A stretch of 64,000 bases of DNA from Pseudomonadota bacterium (GCA_021821195.1 JAKACT010000007.1:75442-139441), one strand, 5' to 3'. Counted from the stretch's first letter, positions 1-9,780 are shown. The notes: generated by a model from the letters alone, not told the origin. Numbers and translations: made by a program.

Positions 1-30
1 GCGTTTCCCGTGCCATGCGGGAAACAGGTC

Positions 31-633
31 ATGTTCACAGGACTCATCGAGGGCGTTGGTTCGCTGGCGGCGCGCGAAGCCCGCGGCGGCGACGCCCGCC
101 TGGTCATCGATACCGGCACCCTGCCGTTCGACGGCGTGCAGCTGGGCGAGAGCATCGCGGTCAACGGCTGCTGCCTGACCGTGGTCGGATTCGACGCGAC
201 AAGCTTCGCCGTCGATGCCTCCAACGAGACGCTGGCGCTGACCACGCTGGGCCGGCTGGCCATCGGCGCGCCGGTGAACCTGGAGCGCGCCATGCTGCCC
301 AGCGACCGCCTCGGCGGCCATCTGGTCAGCGGCCACGTGGACGGGCTGGCCAGCGCCGAGCGCCGCTGGGACGACGCGCGTGCGGTGCGCTGGCGGTTTT
401 CGGCGCCGCGGCCGCTGCTGCGCTACATCGCCTACAAGGGTTCGGTCTGCGTGGACGGCGTCAGCCTGACCGTGAACGCCGCCGACGACACCGGTTTCGA
501 GGTCGCGCTGATCCCGCACACGGTGGAACACACCGCCTTCCGCGCGCTGCAGGTTGGCGACGCGGTCAACATCGAAGTGGACCTGCTGGCGCGCTATGCC
601 GAGCGCCTGCAGGCAACGAAGGATTGGACATGA
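31..633 (+). CDS. ribE: Riboflavin synthase, alpha chain
   Basis: MFTGLIEGVG start and internal duplicated lumazine-binding domain pattern; ATG at 31 preferred over upstream ATG at 10. Confidence 0.93.
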   Translation: MFTGLIEGVGSLAAREARGGDARLVIDTGTLPFDGVQLGESIAVNGCCLTVVGFDATSFAVDASNETLALTTLGRLAIGAPVNLERAMLPSDRLGGHLVSGHVDGLASAERRWDDARAVRWRFSAPRPLLRYIAYKGSVCVDGVSLTVNAADDTGFEVALIPHTVEHTAFRALQVGDAVNIEVDLLARYAERLQATKDWT

Positions 634-1736
634 GCTTTGCAACGATTCCCGAGCTGCTGGAAGAACTGCGCGCCGGGCGCATGGTGGTGGTGGTCGACGA
701 CGAGGACCGCGAGAACGAAGGCGACCTGATCATGGCCGCCGAGCTGGTCAAGCCGTCCGACATCAATTTCATGGTGACCCATGCGCGCGGGCTGGTCTGC
801 CTGTCGCTGACCCGCGAGCGCTGCGCGCAGCTGGGCCTGAACCCGATGGTGCGCGACAACACCTCGCAGCACCACACCAATTTCACCGTCAGCATCGAGG
901 CGGCCGAAGGCGTCACCACCGGCATCAGCGCCTACGACCGCGCGCATACCGTGCGCACCGCCGTGCGTCCCGATGCCAAGCCGTCCGACCTCAGCCAACC
1001 GGGCCACATCTTCCCGCTGACCGCCCAGCCCGGCGGCGTGCTCAACCGCGCCGGCCACACCGAGGCGGCGGCCGACCTGGCCCTGCTGGCGGGCTTCGAG
1101 CCGGCCGGCGTGCTGGTGGAGATCCTCAACCCCGACGGCAGCATGGCGCGCCGCCCGCAGCTGGAGGGGTTCGCCCGCGAGCACGGGCTGAAGATCGGCT
1201 CGATCGAGGACCTGATCCGCTACCGGCTGGACACCGAACACACCGTCGAGCGCATCGACAGCCGTGAAATCGAGACCGACCACGGCCGCTTCCAGCTGCA
1301 TACCTGGCGCGACCGCCTCACCCGCGGCCTGCACTACGCGCTGGTGCGCGGCGAGGTGGCCGGCGACGAGCCGGTGCTGGTGCGGGTGCAGCAGCAGAAC
1401 CCGTTGGCCGATGCGCTGCACTGGCGGCGCGCCGATTTCGGTCCGCTGGTGGGCGACGTGCTGGCGATGATCGCCGCCGACGGCCGCGGCGTGCTGGTGC
1501 TGCTGGGCGATGCCCCCGACGCCGAGGCCACCCTGGCGCGCATCCGCGAGCAGCCGGCGCCGCCCGCCAGCAAGGCCGGCGCGCTGGCGCAGTGGCGGCG
1601 CAACGGCGCCGGCTCGCAGATCCTGGCCGCGCTGGGCGTGCGCCACCTGCGCGTGCTCGGCACGCCCCGCCGGCAGGTCGGGCTGGCCGGGTTCGGGCTG
1701 GAGGTGGTGGAATACGTGGTGCTGCCGGCGCGGTAA
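630..1736 (+). CDS. ribB: 3,4-dihydroxy-2-butanone-4-phosphate synthase with degenerate GTP cyclohydrolase II-like C-terminal domain
   Basis: RibB motifs (VVVDDEDRENEGDLIMAAE, RAGHTEAAADLA); ATGA overlap with ribE; C-terminal domain lacks the GCH II Cys cluster. Confidence 0.92.
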   Translation: MSFATIPELLEELRAGRMVVVVDDEDRENEGDLIMAAELVKPSDINFMVTHARGLVCLSLTRERCAQLGLNPMVRDNTSQHHTNFTVSIEAAEGVTTGISAYDRAHTVRTAVRPDAKPSDLSQPGHIFPLTAQPGGVLNRAGHTEAAADLALLAGFEPAGVLVEILNPDGSMARRPQLEGFAREHGLKIGSIEDLIRYRLDTEHTVERIDSREIETDHGRFQLHTWRDRLTRGLHYALVRGEVAGDEPVLVRVQQQNPLADALHWRRADFGPLVGDVLAMIAADGRGVLVLLGDAPDAEATLARIREQPAPPASKAGALAQWRRNGAGSQILAALGVRHLRVLGTPRRQVGLAGFGLEVVEYVVLPAR

Positions 1737-1766
1737 ACTGCCCAGCCCACGCACCCGCCCAAGCCC

Positions 1767-2243
1767 ATGCCGCATCACGAAGGCGACCTGCGCGTCCATC
1801 CCGACGCGCGTTTCGCGATCCTTGCCAGCCGCTGGAACCCGCGCATCGTCGATGCGCTGGTGGAATCGGCGCGCGCGACCTTGCTCGCCAACGGCGTGGC
1901 CGAGGCCGCCATCGACGTGGTGCGCGTGCCCGGCGCGTGGGAGCTGCCGGTGATCGCGCGCCAGCTGGCGCAGGCCGGTGGCCACGCCGCCATCGTCGCG
2001 CTGGGCTGCGTGATCCGCGGCGACACCCGCCATTACGAGCAGGTGGCCGACGGTACTTCCGATGGCCTGATGCGGGTGGCGCTGGATACCGGCGTGCCGG
2101 TGATGAACGGCGTGCTGGCGGTGGAGAAATTCGAGGATGCGCTGGCGCGTGCCGGCGGCAGCCATGGCAACAAGGGCGAAGAAGCGGCGCTGGTGGCGAT
2201 CGAGATGGCCGACCTGCGCCGCAAGCTGCAGGAGCAAGCATGA
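1767..2243 (+). CDS. ribH: 6,7-dimethyl-8-ribityllumazine synthase
   Basis: [49 protein letters not shown] motifs. Confidence 0.95.
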   Translation: MPHHEGDLRVHPDARFAILASRWNPRIVDALVESARATLLANGVAEAAIDVVRVPGAWELPVIARQLAQAGGHAAIVALGCVIRGDTRHYEQVADGTSDGLMRVALDTGVPVMNGVLAVEKFEDALARAGGSHGNKGEEAALVAIEMADLRRKLQEQA

Positions 2244-2695
2244 ACAAGCATCATCGTCGTCCGGACGGCATCGATCCCGTGGCCCGTTCGCGCTCGCGCC
2301 GGCGCGCACTGCAGGCGATCTACGCCTGGCAGATCAACCATGCCGACGAGCGCGCGCTGATCGCACAGTTCGCCCACGAGCAGGCCCACGAGATCGCCGA
2401 CCTCGAGTACTTCGAGGACCTGGTGCGCGGCGTGCTCCGCCACACCGCCGAGCTGGACGCGGCGCTGGCCGGCCACCTGGACCGCGGCATCGAGGAAGTG
2501 GACCAGATCGAGCGCGCCGCGCTGCGGATCGCCGCCTACGAGCTGACCCATCGCCCGGACGTGCCGTACCGCGTGGTCATCAACGAAGCCATCGACTCCA
2601 CCAAGCGCTTCGGCTCGGAGCACGGCCACACCTACGTCAACGGCGTGCTGGACAAGGCCGCGGCGGTGCTGCGCAGCGTGGAAGCGAAGAAGTAA
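2240..2695 (+). CDS. nusB: Transcription antitermination factor NusB
   Basis: [16 protein letters not shown]...[32 protein letters not shown] overlap with ribH. Confidence 0.94.
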   Translation: MNKHHRRPDGIDPVARSRSRRRALQAIYAWQINHADERALIAQFAHEQAHEIADLEYFEDLVRGVLRHTAELDAALAGHLDRGIEEVDQIERAALRIAAYELTHRPDVPYRVVINEAIDSTKRFGSEHGHTYVNGVLDKAAAVLRSVEAKK

Positions 2696-2739
2696 TCGCC
2701 CTGTCGTCCTGCGCCCGCGCGGATGACAACGCCGTACCG

Positions 2740-3711
2740 ATGCCACCGGTCCACGAATTCGACCTGATCGCCCGCATCCGCCAGCGCGCCGCCGCCCGCG
2801 GCGACGTGGCGCTGGGCATCGGCGACGACTGCGCGTTGCTGCTGCCGCCGCCCGGCATGCAGCTGGCGGTGACCATGGACGCGCTCAACGCGGGCGTGCA
2901 TTTCCCGCCCGATACCGCGCCCGCCGATATCGGCTGGAAGGCGCTGGCGGTGAACCTGTCCGATCTTGCCGCGATGGGCGCGCAGCCGGCCTGGGGCACG
3001 CTGTCGCTGTCGCTGCCGGAAGCTGACGCCGCGTTCGTCGATGGTTTCTTCGACGGTTTCTTCGCGCTGGCCGCGCAGCACGGCTTCGCCCTCGTCGGCG
3101 GCGACACCACCCGCGGCCCGCTGTCGATCGCGCTCACCGCGCACGGCCTGGTCGAGCCCGGCCGGGCGCTGCGCCGGGACGGCGCGCGGGTGGGCGATGA
3201 CATCTGGGTCAGCGGCACGCTGGGCGATGCCGCCGGCGCGCTGCGGCAGTGGCAGGAAGGAAAAGGGGGTCAGAGTGGCTTTTTGTTTGCAAAAAGCCAC
3301 TCTGACCCCCTTTTCGAGCGGCTGGACCGGCCCACCCCGCGGGTGGCGCTGGGCCGCGCGCTGCGCGGCATCGCCAGCAGCTGCATCGACGTCAGCGACG
3401 GCCTGCTGGCCGACCTTGCCCACATCTGCCGCGCCAGCGGCGTCGGCGCGGAGGTCGATGTCGATGCGCTGCCGGCGAGCGCCGCGCTGCGCGCTGCATT
3501 CGATATCGAAACACGGCGCAACCTGCAGGCCGCCGGCGGCGACGATTACGAACTGTGCTTCACCGCAGCACCGGCGCAGCGCGAGGCGTTGCGACAGCTG
3601 TCGGCCACGTTGGCGCTGCCGCTCACCTGCATCGGCAGCGTCACTGCGGGTACGGGGGTGCGCTGCGATGGCGTGGCGGCCGGTGCCGGCGGCTACCAGC
3701 ACTTCGCCTGA
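2740..3711 (+). CDS. thiL: Thiamine-monophosphate kinase (contains in-frame inverted-repeat insertion)
   Basis: EFDLIARI, GIGDDCALL, GGDTTRGPLSI, CIDVSDGLLADL, GGDDYELCFT motifs. Confidence 0.92.
   Translation: MPPVHEFDLIARIRQRAAARGDVALGIGDDCALLLPPPGMQLAVTMDALNAGVHFPPDTAPADIGWKALAVNLSDLAAMGAQPAWGTLSLSLPEADAAFVDGFFDGFFALAAQHGFALVGGDTTRGPLSIALTAHGLVEPGRALRRDGARVGDDIWVSGTLGDAAGALRQWQEGKGGQSGFLFAKSHSDPLFERLDRPTPRVALGRALRGIASSCIDVSDGLLADLAHICRASGVGAEVDVDALPASAALRAAFDIETRRNLQAAGGDDYELCFTAAPAQREALRQLSATLALPLTCIGSVTAGTGVRCDGVAAGAGGYQHFA
3261..3314. repeat. Perfect 24-bp inverted repeat with 6-nt loop, inside thiL, 54 nt = 18 codons
   Basis: aaaagggggtcagagtggcttttt / gtttgc / aaaaagccactctgaccccctttt. 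Confidence 0.95.
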
Positions 3712-3712
3712 T

Positions 3713-5086
3713 TCACTCGGGCAACAGCTTGCCCGGATTGAGGATGCCGTCCGGGTCGAGCGCCAGCTTCACCGCGCGCATCGTTTCCAGCGTGGCGGTA
3801 TCGAAGGCGTCGGCCATGAACCCGCGTTTCGACAGGCCGATGCCGTGTTCGCCGGACAGCGCGCCGCCCAGCCCCAGCGCGAGTTCGAAGATGCGCGGCA
3901 GCGCCGCCTGCGCGCGGACTGATTCGTCGGCATCGTCGGGGTGGAAGAGGATGTTGACGTGCAGGTTGCCGTTGCCGGCGTGGCCGAAGGTGACGATGGG
4001 CAGGCCGAATTCGTCCGCCAGCGCTTCGACCCCTGCCACCAGCTCGGGGATGCGCGAAACCGGCACCACCACGTCTTCATTGATCTTGCCCGGGGCAATC
4101 GTGCGCAGCGCCGGCGACAGCGCGCGCCGCGCCGCCCAGAGTTTGTCGCGGGCGATGCCATCCTGCGCCACGTCCATGTCGAGCAGGCCGTCGCCCTCGG
4201 CGGCTGCGCCGAGCGCGGCGAGGATGTCGGGCAGGGCGTCATGGCTGCCATCGGCTTCGACCAGCAGCATCGCGCCGGCGTCCGGCACGTCGCTGCCGTT
4301 GCGGCGCAGCAGTTCGAGGCTGCGCCGATCCATGAATTCCAGCATCGCCGGCACCACCGGCTGCGCCATCAGCCGCGACACTGCGGCGGCGGCGCTGGCG
4401 GCGTCGCGATAGAACGCGCGCAGGCCGGCCTGCGCCTGCGGGCGCGGCGCGAGCTTCAGGGTCGCCTCCACGATCAGCGCCAGCGTGCCCTCGCTGCCGA
4501 CCAGCAGCCGGGTGAGGTCGAAGCCGGAGGAACACTTGGTGTAGGTGCCGCCGACGCGGATCAGCTCGCCGGCGCCGGTGACGGCCACCAGTCCCAGCAC
4601 GTTGTCGCGGGTGGCGCCGTATTTCACCGCGCGCGGGCCGCCGGCATTGGTGGCCAGGTTGCCGCCGACGGTGCAGCTCTCGAAGCTGGACGGATCCGGC
4701 GGCCAGAACAGGCCGTGGGGCTGCAGGGCGGCCTGCAGCTCGCCATTGCGCAGGCCGGGTTCGACCACCGCGCAGCGGTCGGCGGCGCGGACCTCGAGGA
4801 TGCGGTGCATGCGCGCGAACGACACCACGATGCCGCCCTGCGTGGGCACCGCTGCGCCGGTGGTGGCGGTGCCGGCGCCGCGGGCGACGATGGGGACGCG
4901 ATGGGCGCGACAGGCGCGTACCAGCGCCACAACTTCCTCGCGCGTGTGCGGCAGTGCCACCGCGTCGGGCAGGGCGTGGCGGCGCGAATCGTCGCCGCCG
5001 TTGGCCGTGCGCGTGGTTTCGTCCGTGCGCCAGCCCTCGCCCAGCAGTGCGGACAGTTCGGCAACAAGGGCGGCGGGCAGGGTCAT
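3713..5086 (-). CDS. FAD-binding oxidase (GlcD / D-lactate dehydrogenase type)
   Basis: PIVARGAGTATTGAAVPTQGG FAD-binding PCMH-type motif; FGHAGNGNLHVNI; GEHGIGLSKRGF. Confidence 0.88.
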   Translation of the reverse strand: MTLPAALVAELSALLGEGWRTDETTRTANGGDDSRRHALPDAVALPHTREEVVALVRACRAHRVPIVARGAGTATTGAAVPTQGGIVVSFARMHRILEVRAADRCAVVEPGLRNGELQAALQPHGLFWPPDPSSFESCTVGGNLATNAGGPRAVKYGATRDNVLGLVAVTGAGELIRVGGTYTKCSSGFDLTRLLVGSEGTLALIVEATLKLAPRPQAQAGLRAFYRDAASAAAAVSRLMAQPVVPAMLEFMDRRSLELLRRNGSDVPDAGAMLLVEADGSHDALPDILAALGAAAEGDGLLDMDVAQDGIARDKLWAARRALSPALRTIAPGKINEDVVVPVSRIPELVAGVEALADEFGLPIVTFGHAGNGNLHVNILFHPDDADESVRAQAALPRIFELALGLGGALSGEHGIGLSKRGFMADAFDTATLETMRAVKLALDPDGILNPGKLLPE

Positions 5087-5091
5087 GCGGA

Positions 5092-5475
5092 TCAGCAGTC
5101 GTCGGCGCGGAAGGCGTCGCGCAGCCAGTCGAAGGCCGGCGCGGCCGGGTCGCCGCTGGCGGCGACCACATCGAAGCGGCAGGGGGCGTCGGCATGGCGC
5201 GGATGCCGCAGCAGCCAGACCTGCGCCGCGCGCACCAGTTTGCGGCGCTTGCCGGCATCCACCGAGGCCGCGCCGCCGCCGAACGCGGCGCTGCCGCGAT
5301 AGCGCACTTCCACGAACACCACGGCAGCGCCGTCGGCCATCACCAGGTCCAGTTCGCCACCGCGTGCGCTGGCGTTGCGCGCCAGCAGGCGCAGGCCGTT
5401 TGCTTCAAGGAACGCCAGCGCCGCGGTTTCCACCGCGTCGCCGCGGGCGCGTCGATCCGGCTCAGTGCGCGCCAT
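5092..5475 (-). CDS. YraN/UPF0102 family endonuclease-like protein
   Basis: [51 protein letters not shown] motif. Confidence 0.88.
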   Translation of the reverse strand: MARTEPDRRARGDAVETAALAFLEANGLRLLARNASARGGELDLVMADGAAVVFVEVRYRGSAAFGGGAASVDAGKRRKLVRAAQVWLLRHPRHADAPCRFDVVAASGDPAAPAFDWLRDAFRADDC

Positions 5476-6811
5476 CGGCCAGCGGCACCGGCTGGCCGCC
5501 GACGAAGCGCGTCCAGCCGGGGCGGCGCAGCACGTTGCCGAAACCGTCCAGGCGCAGCCGCCCGGTGGCGCCGACGATGCCGCTGTTGGTCAGCGCCAGG
5601 TGCTCCAGGTAACCGGTCAGCCGCCACGCATCCAGGCCGAAGGCGAACAGCCGCGCCGCTGGGCCCTTGGCGGTATCCACCCGCGCGGCGGCACTGGCCT
5701 GCGAGGGCAGGCCGTCCACGCGCTGCACCAGCCACGGCTCGGTGGGGAAGACAATGCCGTCCAGCGCCGCGTCCTCGGCCGCCTTGCCGGTGCCGGAGAC
5801 GATCTGCGAAGCGGCCACCCGCGGCAGCCCGGCCATGCCGGCCAGCGCCAGCTGCGGCGCCACGATGCGCGCCTGCGGGCCCTTCAGCACCAGCAGCACC
5901 GCGTCGGGTGCCTCGCTTTGGGCCAGCTGGCGCAGCGCGCCGTCCATCTGCTCGCTGACGCCGAGGCGGGCGACGACGCGCACGCCGCGGCTTTCCAGCT
6001 GCTTGCGCGCGGCATCGGCGGTGCGCCGCTGGGTGTCGTCGCTGCCGGCGACCAGCAGCACGTGCTTGCTGCCGCGTTCCTCGATCAGGTACTGCGCCAG
6101 GCTGATGCCTTCGTCTTCCGGCGACAGCGAGAACGCGGCGCTGCCCGGTGCCGGCGCGCGGTCGCCGCGATTGAGTGCCAGCAGCGGCAGCGCCGGTTCG
6201 CCGGCGAACACCGCGTCGACCTCGTCGCGGCCCAGCGGGCCGACCACGAAATCATTGCCCTCGGCCGCAGCGCGCGCCAGCGCCGCCTTCGCGCCGCCGG
6301 CGGTGTCGTAGAACCGCAGCTGCGGGCGGCGGCGGGACTCGCCGTAGTAGCCGGCCAGATAGCCGTCGCGCACAGCGGCGGCGGCCGCGGCCTGGTTGCC
6401 GGACAGCGGCAGCAGCACGCCGACCTGCAGTGGCGGCCGATAGCCGTCGGCGGCCGCGGGCGGGCGGGTGGCGGCGCCGAAGCTGGCCTCGCCGCGGTCG
6501 AAGCCGCGCGGCGGCGGCAGGCCGCGCCGCAGCAGGGTGCGGCCGGCGAAGTTGTAGAGCGGGTCGCCGGCGGGCAGGCGCGCGGCGTCGCGCGCCAAGG
6601 TGGCGTCGTCGAGGCTGGCCAGCAGCCGTTCGATGGCCTCGGCGTTGGCGCGCCGCGCCTGGCCGGCCAGCGCGGCGTGCCCGGCCGCCAGTGCCTGTGC
6701 CTCGAGCGTGGCGGCGGCATACGGCGGCGGGGGCGGCGCCTTGGGCGTCACGTTCGCGCAGCCAGCCAGTGCCAGCAGCAGGGCAAGGAGGAAAAGTCGC
6801 ATCTGGGCCAC
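5462..6811 (-). CDS. LppC/LpoA-family lipoprotein (penicillin-binding protein activator)
   Basis: Lipobox LALAGC; periplasmic-binding-like fold region [27 protein letters not shown]; next to yraN and rsmI as in many Gammaproteobacteria. Confidence 0.82.
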   Translation of the reverse strand: MAQMRLFLLALLLALAGCANVTPKAPPPPPYAAATLEAQALAAGHAALAGQARRANAEAIERLLASLDDATLARDAARLPAGDPLYNFAGRTLLRRGLPPPRGFDRGEASFGAATRPPAAADGYRPPLQVGVLLPLSGNQAAAAAAVRDGYLAGYYGESRRRPQLRFYDTAGGAKAALARAAAEGNDFVVGPLGRDEVDAVFAGEPALPLLALNRGDRAPAPGSAAFSLSPEDEGISLAQYLIEERGSKHVLLVAGSDDTQRRTADAARKQLESRGVRVVARLGVSEQMDGALRQLAQSEAPDAVLLVLKGPQARIVAPQLALAGMAGLPRVAASQIVSGTGKAAEDAALDGIVFPTEPWLVQRVDGLPSQASAAARVDTAKGPAARLFAFGLDAWRLTGYLEHLALTNSGIVGATGRLRLDGFGNVLRRPGWTRFVGGQPVPLADGAH

Positions 6812-6873
6812 GGGCGTGGGCGCTCGTTCGGGAACCGGCTAGGATTCTACCCGCGCACACGTTGAAGACAGGC

Positions 6874-7698
6874 ATGCAGGACTCCGGAACGCTTTTTGTC
6901 GTCGCCACGCCCATCGGCAATCTCGGCGACCTGTCGCCGCGCGCGCAGCAGACCCTGCGCGAGGTGGCCGCGATCTGTGCGGAAGACACCCGCCGCAGCG
7001 GCCAGCTGCTCGCGCATTTCGGGATCGCCACGCCGCTGGTGGCGCTGCACGAACACAACGAGGAGGCGATCGCGCAGAGGATTGTCGCGCGCCTGCAGGC
7101 AGGCGAGTCGCTGGCGCTGGTCAGCGATGCCGGTACCCCGCTGGTCTCCGATCCCGGGTTCCGGCTGGTGCGCGCCGCGCGTGCGGCCGGGGTGAAGGTC
7201 AGCCCGGTGCCGGGCCCGTCGGCGCTGGTCGCGGCGCTGAGCGTGGCCGGCCTGCCCAGCGACCGCTTCGCCTTCGAAGGCTTCCTGCCCGCGAAGGCCT
7301 CGGCCCGGCGCGAACGCCTGCGGGCGCTGGCCGCGGAGCCGCGCACGCTGATCTTCTACGAATCCTCGCACCGCATCGCGGAAGCCCTGGTCGACATGGT
7401 GCAGGCGTTCGGCGATGGGCGTCCCGCGGTGCTGGCGCGCGAGCTGACCAAGCTGTTCGAGACCGTGCTGGACGGCAACCTCGCGCAGCTGCAGGCGCGG
7501 GTCGAAGCCGATGGCGACCAGCGCAAGGGCGAATTCGTGGTGCTGGTGCAGGGCGCGGGTGAGGATGCCGACGCCAAGGTGCACGAAGGCCGGCGCCTGT
7601 ACGCCAAGCTCAAGGAGCACCTGCCGCCCTCGACCGCCGCGAAGCTGGCGGCGGAACTGTCCGGCGCGCCGCGCAAGGCGTTGTACGGATCGGACTAG
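6874..7698 (+). CDS. rsmI: 16S rRNA (cytidine1402-2'-O)-methyltransferase
   Basis: GTLFVVATPIGNLGDLSPRAQ, AEDTRRSGQLL, LVSDAGTPLVSDPGFRLV motifs. Confidence 0.94.
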   Translation: MQDSGTLFVVATPIGNLGDLSPRAQQTLREVAAICAEDTRRSGQLLAHFGIATPLVALHEHNEEAIAQRIVARLQAGESLALVSDAGTPLVSDPGFRLVRAARAAGVKVSPVPGPSALVAALSVAGLPSDRFAFEGFLPAKASARRERLRALAAEPRTLIFYESSHRIAEALVDMVQAFGDGRPAVLARELTKLFETVLDGNLAQLQARVEADGDQRKGEFVVLVQGAGEDADAKVHEGRRLYAKLKEHLPPSTAAKLAAELSGAPRKALYGSD

Positions 7699-7729
7699 GC
7701 GGTTTCGCCGGATCGCCACGGATGGAACA

Positions 7730-7764
7730 GCCCCCTTTGGTAAAGGGGGCGCGCCGACAGGCGC
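7730..7764. repeat. Intergenic double hairpin, REP-like
   Basis: gccccctttggtaaagggggc (9-bp stem) followed by gcgccgacaggcgc. Confidence 0.6.
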
Positions 7765-7792
7765 GGGGATTCGGAGGTTGAAGGCCCGGGGC

Positions 7793-7850
7793 CCAAACGT
7801 TTGCGCAGCAAACTTTGGGAGCTTCAATTGCGCCGCGCGCAATTGAAGCT
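7793..7850 (-). terminator. Tandem hairpins downstream of rnpB
   Basis: 7820-7850 perfect 14-bp stem agcttcaattgcgc/cgc/gcgcaattgaagct; 7793-7818 near-perfect stem ccaaacgtttgc/gcaaactttgg. Confidence 0.55.
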
Positions 7851-8219
7851 GGCGGAGCCGGCCGATAAGCCGGGTCCTGTTCGACGCTTGCGCGCCGCGG
7901 CAGTCATTCCTCTAGGCGCAGCGTCGCCGCTACGCTCAAGCAACCTACCCGGAGACTCGGCGGGCCGCCTCATCGTCTCCCTATTTGGTCTTGCTCCCGG
8001 TGGGGTTTGCCGTGCCGGTCTGTTGCCAGACTCGCGGTGCGCTCTTACCGCACCATTTCACCCTTGCCGTCCTGCCGAAGCAGTCTTGGGCGGTATCTTT
8101 CTGTTGCACTTTCCGTCGGCTCTCGCCGCCCAGGCGTTACCTGGCACCGTGCCCTGTGGAGCCCGGACTTTCCTCGGCACCGTTTCCGATGACGCGACTG
8201 CCTGGCCGACTCCGCCAGC
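7851..8219 (-). ncRNA. rnpB: RNase P RNA, bacterial class A
   Basis: Minus strand contains GAGGAAAGTCCGGGCTCCACAGGG, GGTAACGCCTGG, and 3' ACCCGGCTTATCGGCCGGCTCC. Confidence 0.93.
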
Positions 8220-8223
8220 GGCC

Positions 8224-8252
8224 ATTGTACGGCGGCGGCCGGGCGATGTCGT
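8224..8252 (-). promoter_or_regulatory. Candidate sigma70 promoter of rnpB
   Basis: Minus strand ACGACA, 17-nt spacer, TACAAT placed about 6 nt before the rnpB 5' end. Confidence 0.5.
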
Positions 8253-8258
8253 CCAGGA

Positions 8259-9017
8259 TCAGGACTCGAGCGTGGTTTCGCCCGCGAACACCCCCGCAGG
8301 CCCAAAGCGGCGCTCGATGATCGTGGCGCCGCCGTCATATCCCACCAGCACCAGCGTGCTGGCGCGGGTGCCGTAGTCCTGTTCGCGGATGAAGGCAGCG
8401 GACAGGCGTCGTTCCAGCGCCAATCCCACCCCGGTATCCGGTAGCAAGTCGTCGTCGGCGACCCGCTCGTCCGCCAGCGCCATCCACAGCGGTTCCGGAT
8501 CGGTGTCGCCGGCATCGGCCCATTGCGCCAGCACGCTGCGCAGGCGCGTGGTTTTCGGCCAAGGCGCGTCGAGGGCGCCATTGGACAAGCCGTAAGTGCC
8601 GGGCGCTAGCTGGCGTTCGCGTTCGCCATCCGGGCGATGGCCGACGTAGGCACAGGCATCGGCGTCCGCCACCAGCAGGTTGAACGGCGCGTAGCGCCCG
8701 GCCTCGCTGGCAAGTGCGGCCGCGTAGGCCGGGGCTGGGTCGGTGCCGGCGAGGAAGCGCAGCGGCAGGGCGCCGCGGGACGGCCCGGCGAACGGCGGCG
8801 CCAGCCCGTTGCGCACATTGGTCACCACCGCCATCCGGCCGTCCGGCCCCAGTCCCATCCAGGTGCCGCCGGAACGCAGGTCGCGGCCGGCCAGCACCGG
8901 CACATCCGGCCAGCGCGCCAGCGGCGCAGTGGGGCGGGCGTGCTGTTCATCGCGATTGCCGGCCACCACCAGCCGCCAGCGGGGATGCACGTTCCAAGCG
9001 AGGGCAACCAGGCACAT
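8259..9017 (-). CDS. NRDE (TANGO2-like) family protein
   Basis: MCLVALAWNVHPRWRLVVAGNRDE start typical of the family. Confidence 0.88.
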   Translation of the reverse strand: MCLVALAWNVHPRWRLVVAGNRDEQHARPTAPLARWPDVPVLAGRDLRSGGTWMGLGPDGRMAVVTNVRNGLAPPFAGPSRGALPLRFLAGTDPAPAYAAALASEAGRYAPFNLLVADADACAYVGHRPDGERERQLAPGTYGLSNGALDAPWPKTTRLRSVLAQWADAGDTDPEPLWMALADERVADDDLLPDTGVGLALERRLSAAFIREQDYGTRASTLVLVGYDGGATIIERRFGPAGVFAGETTLES

Positions 9018-9148
9018 GGACGTCATTCTGCGCTGCCGCACGGCCATTCATTTTTTGCGGCGCAACATGCTTGGGCCGATACTTCGCCCGTTCAGCGAAA
9101 GCGTGCCGACAATCCCACAATCTCAAAAAATGAGACGAAACATGAGCT

Positions 9149-9157
9149 TGTGGATAA
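9149..9157 (-). promoter_or_regulatory. Perfect consensus DnaA box
   Basis: TGTGGATAA on plus strand = TTATCCACA on minus strand. Confidence 0.5.
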
Positions 9158-9227
9158 AGTTTGAGTAACTTGTTGAAGTCTGCTGCAAGTCATTGACCGG
9201 CCGGGGGAAATTTCCGCCGTCGGGTTG

Positions 9228-9255
9228 TTGACATAGGTCAATTGCCTGCTAATGT
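9228..9255 (+). promoter_or_regulatory. Sigma70-type promoter of mraZ/dcw
   Basis: TTGACA (9228-9233), 16-nt spacer, TAATGT (9250-9255). Confidence 0.65.
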
Positions 9256-9287
9256 GGGGGCTCGTGGGAAAACCGGGAAAATTGTGG
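9254..9287 (+). promoter_or_regulatory. Candidate MraZ-binding repeats
   Basis: GTGGG at 9254 and 9264 (10-nt period), CGGG at 9274, GTGG at 9284. Confidence 0.5.
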
Positions 9288-9333
9288 TTTTCTTGGTTGA
9301 AACTCCGCAGCAGACGGGGGCGACAAGGGCAGC

Positions 9334-9780
9334 ATGTTCCAGGGCGAGACCGCCATCACCATCGACGACAAGGGCCGGCTGGCGATTCCGACCGCCTACC
9401 GGGAACTTGTCGCGCGCGGCTGCGGAAATCGCTTGGTGCTGGTCTACAACGTCTATGACGCCGGCTGCCTGTGGCTGTTGCAGCACGCGCAGTGGGAAAC
9501 GCTGCGCGACCAGCTCAATGCCCGCGGCATGAAGTCGGCGCAGGTGCGCACCTTGCGGCGCAAGTTGGTGGCCGCGGCGGTGGTGGTCGAGCCGGACGGC
9601 AATGGCCGCATTTCGCTTCCCGCCAGCATGCGCGCCAACGCCGGCATCGACCGCAAGGCCGTGCTGCTGGGCGTTGGCGACCGCTTCGAGCTGTGGGGCG
9701 AGCAGGAATACCAGGTGCACATGCGGCAGACCCTCGGGGATGCCGATCTCGATGACGAACTCCAGGACTTGCCGTTGTGA
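9334..9780 (+). CDS. mraZ: Transcriptional regulator MraZ
   Basis: [24 protein letters not shown]. Confidence 0.95.
   Translation: MFQGETAITIDDKGRLAIPTAYRELVARGCGNRLVLVYNVYDAGCLWLLQHAQWETLRDQLNARGMKSAQVRTLRRKLVAAAVVVEPDGNGRISLPASMRANAGIDRKAVLLGVGDRFELWGEQEYQVHMRQTLGDADLDDELQDLPL

Noticed and set aside
594-2309. 571-aa minus-strand ORF antisense to ribBA-ribH
   Set aside because: Shadow ORF over three confident genes.
7801-8376. ORFs at 7801-8376, 7985-8320 and 8007-8192
   Set aside because: They overlap rnpB; the sequence is explained by the structured RNA.
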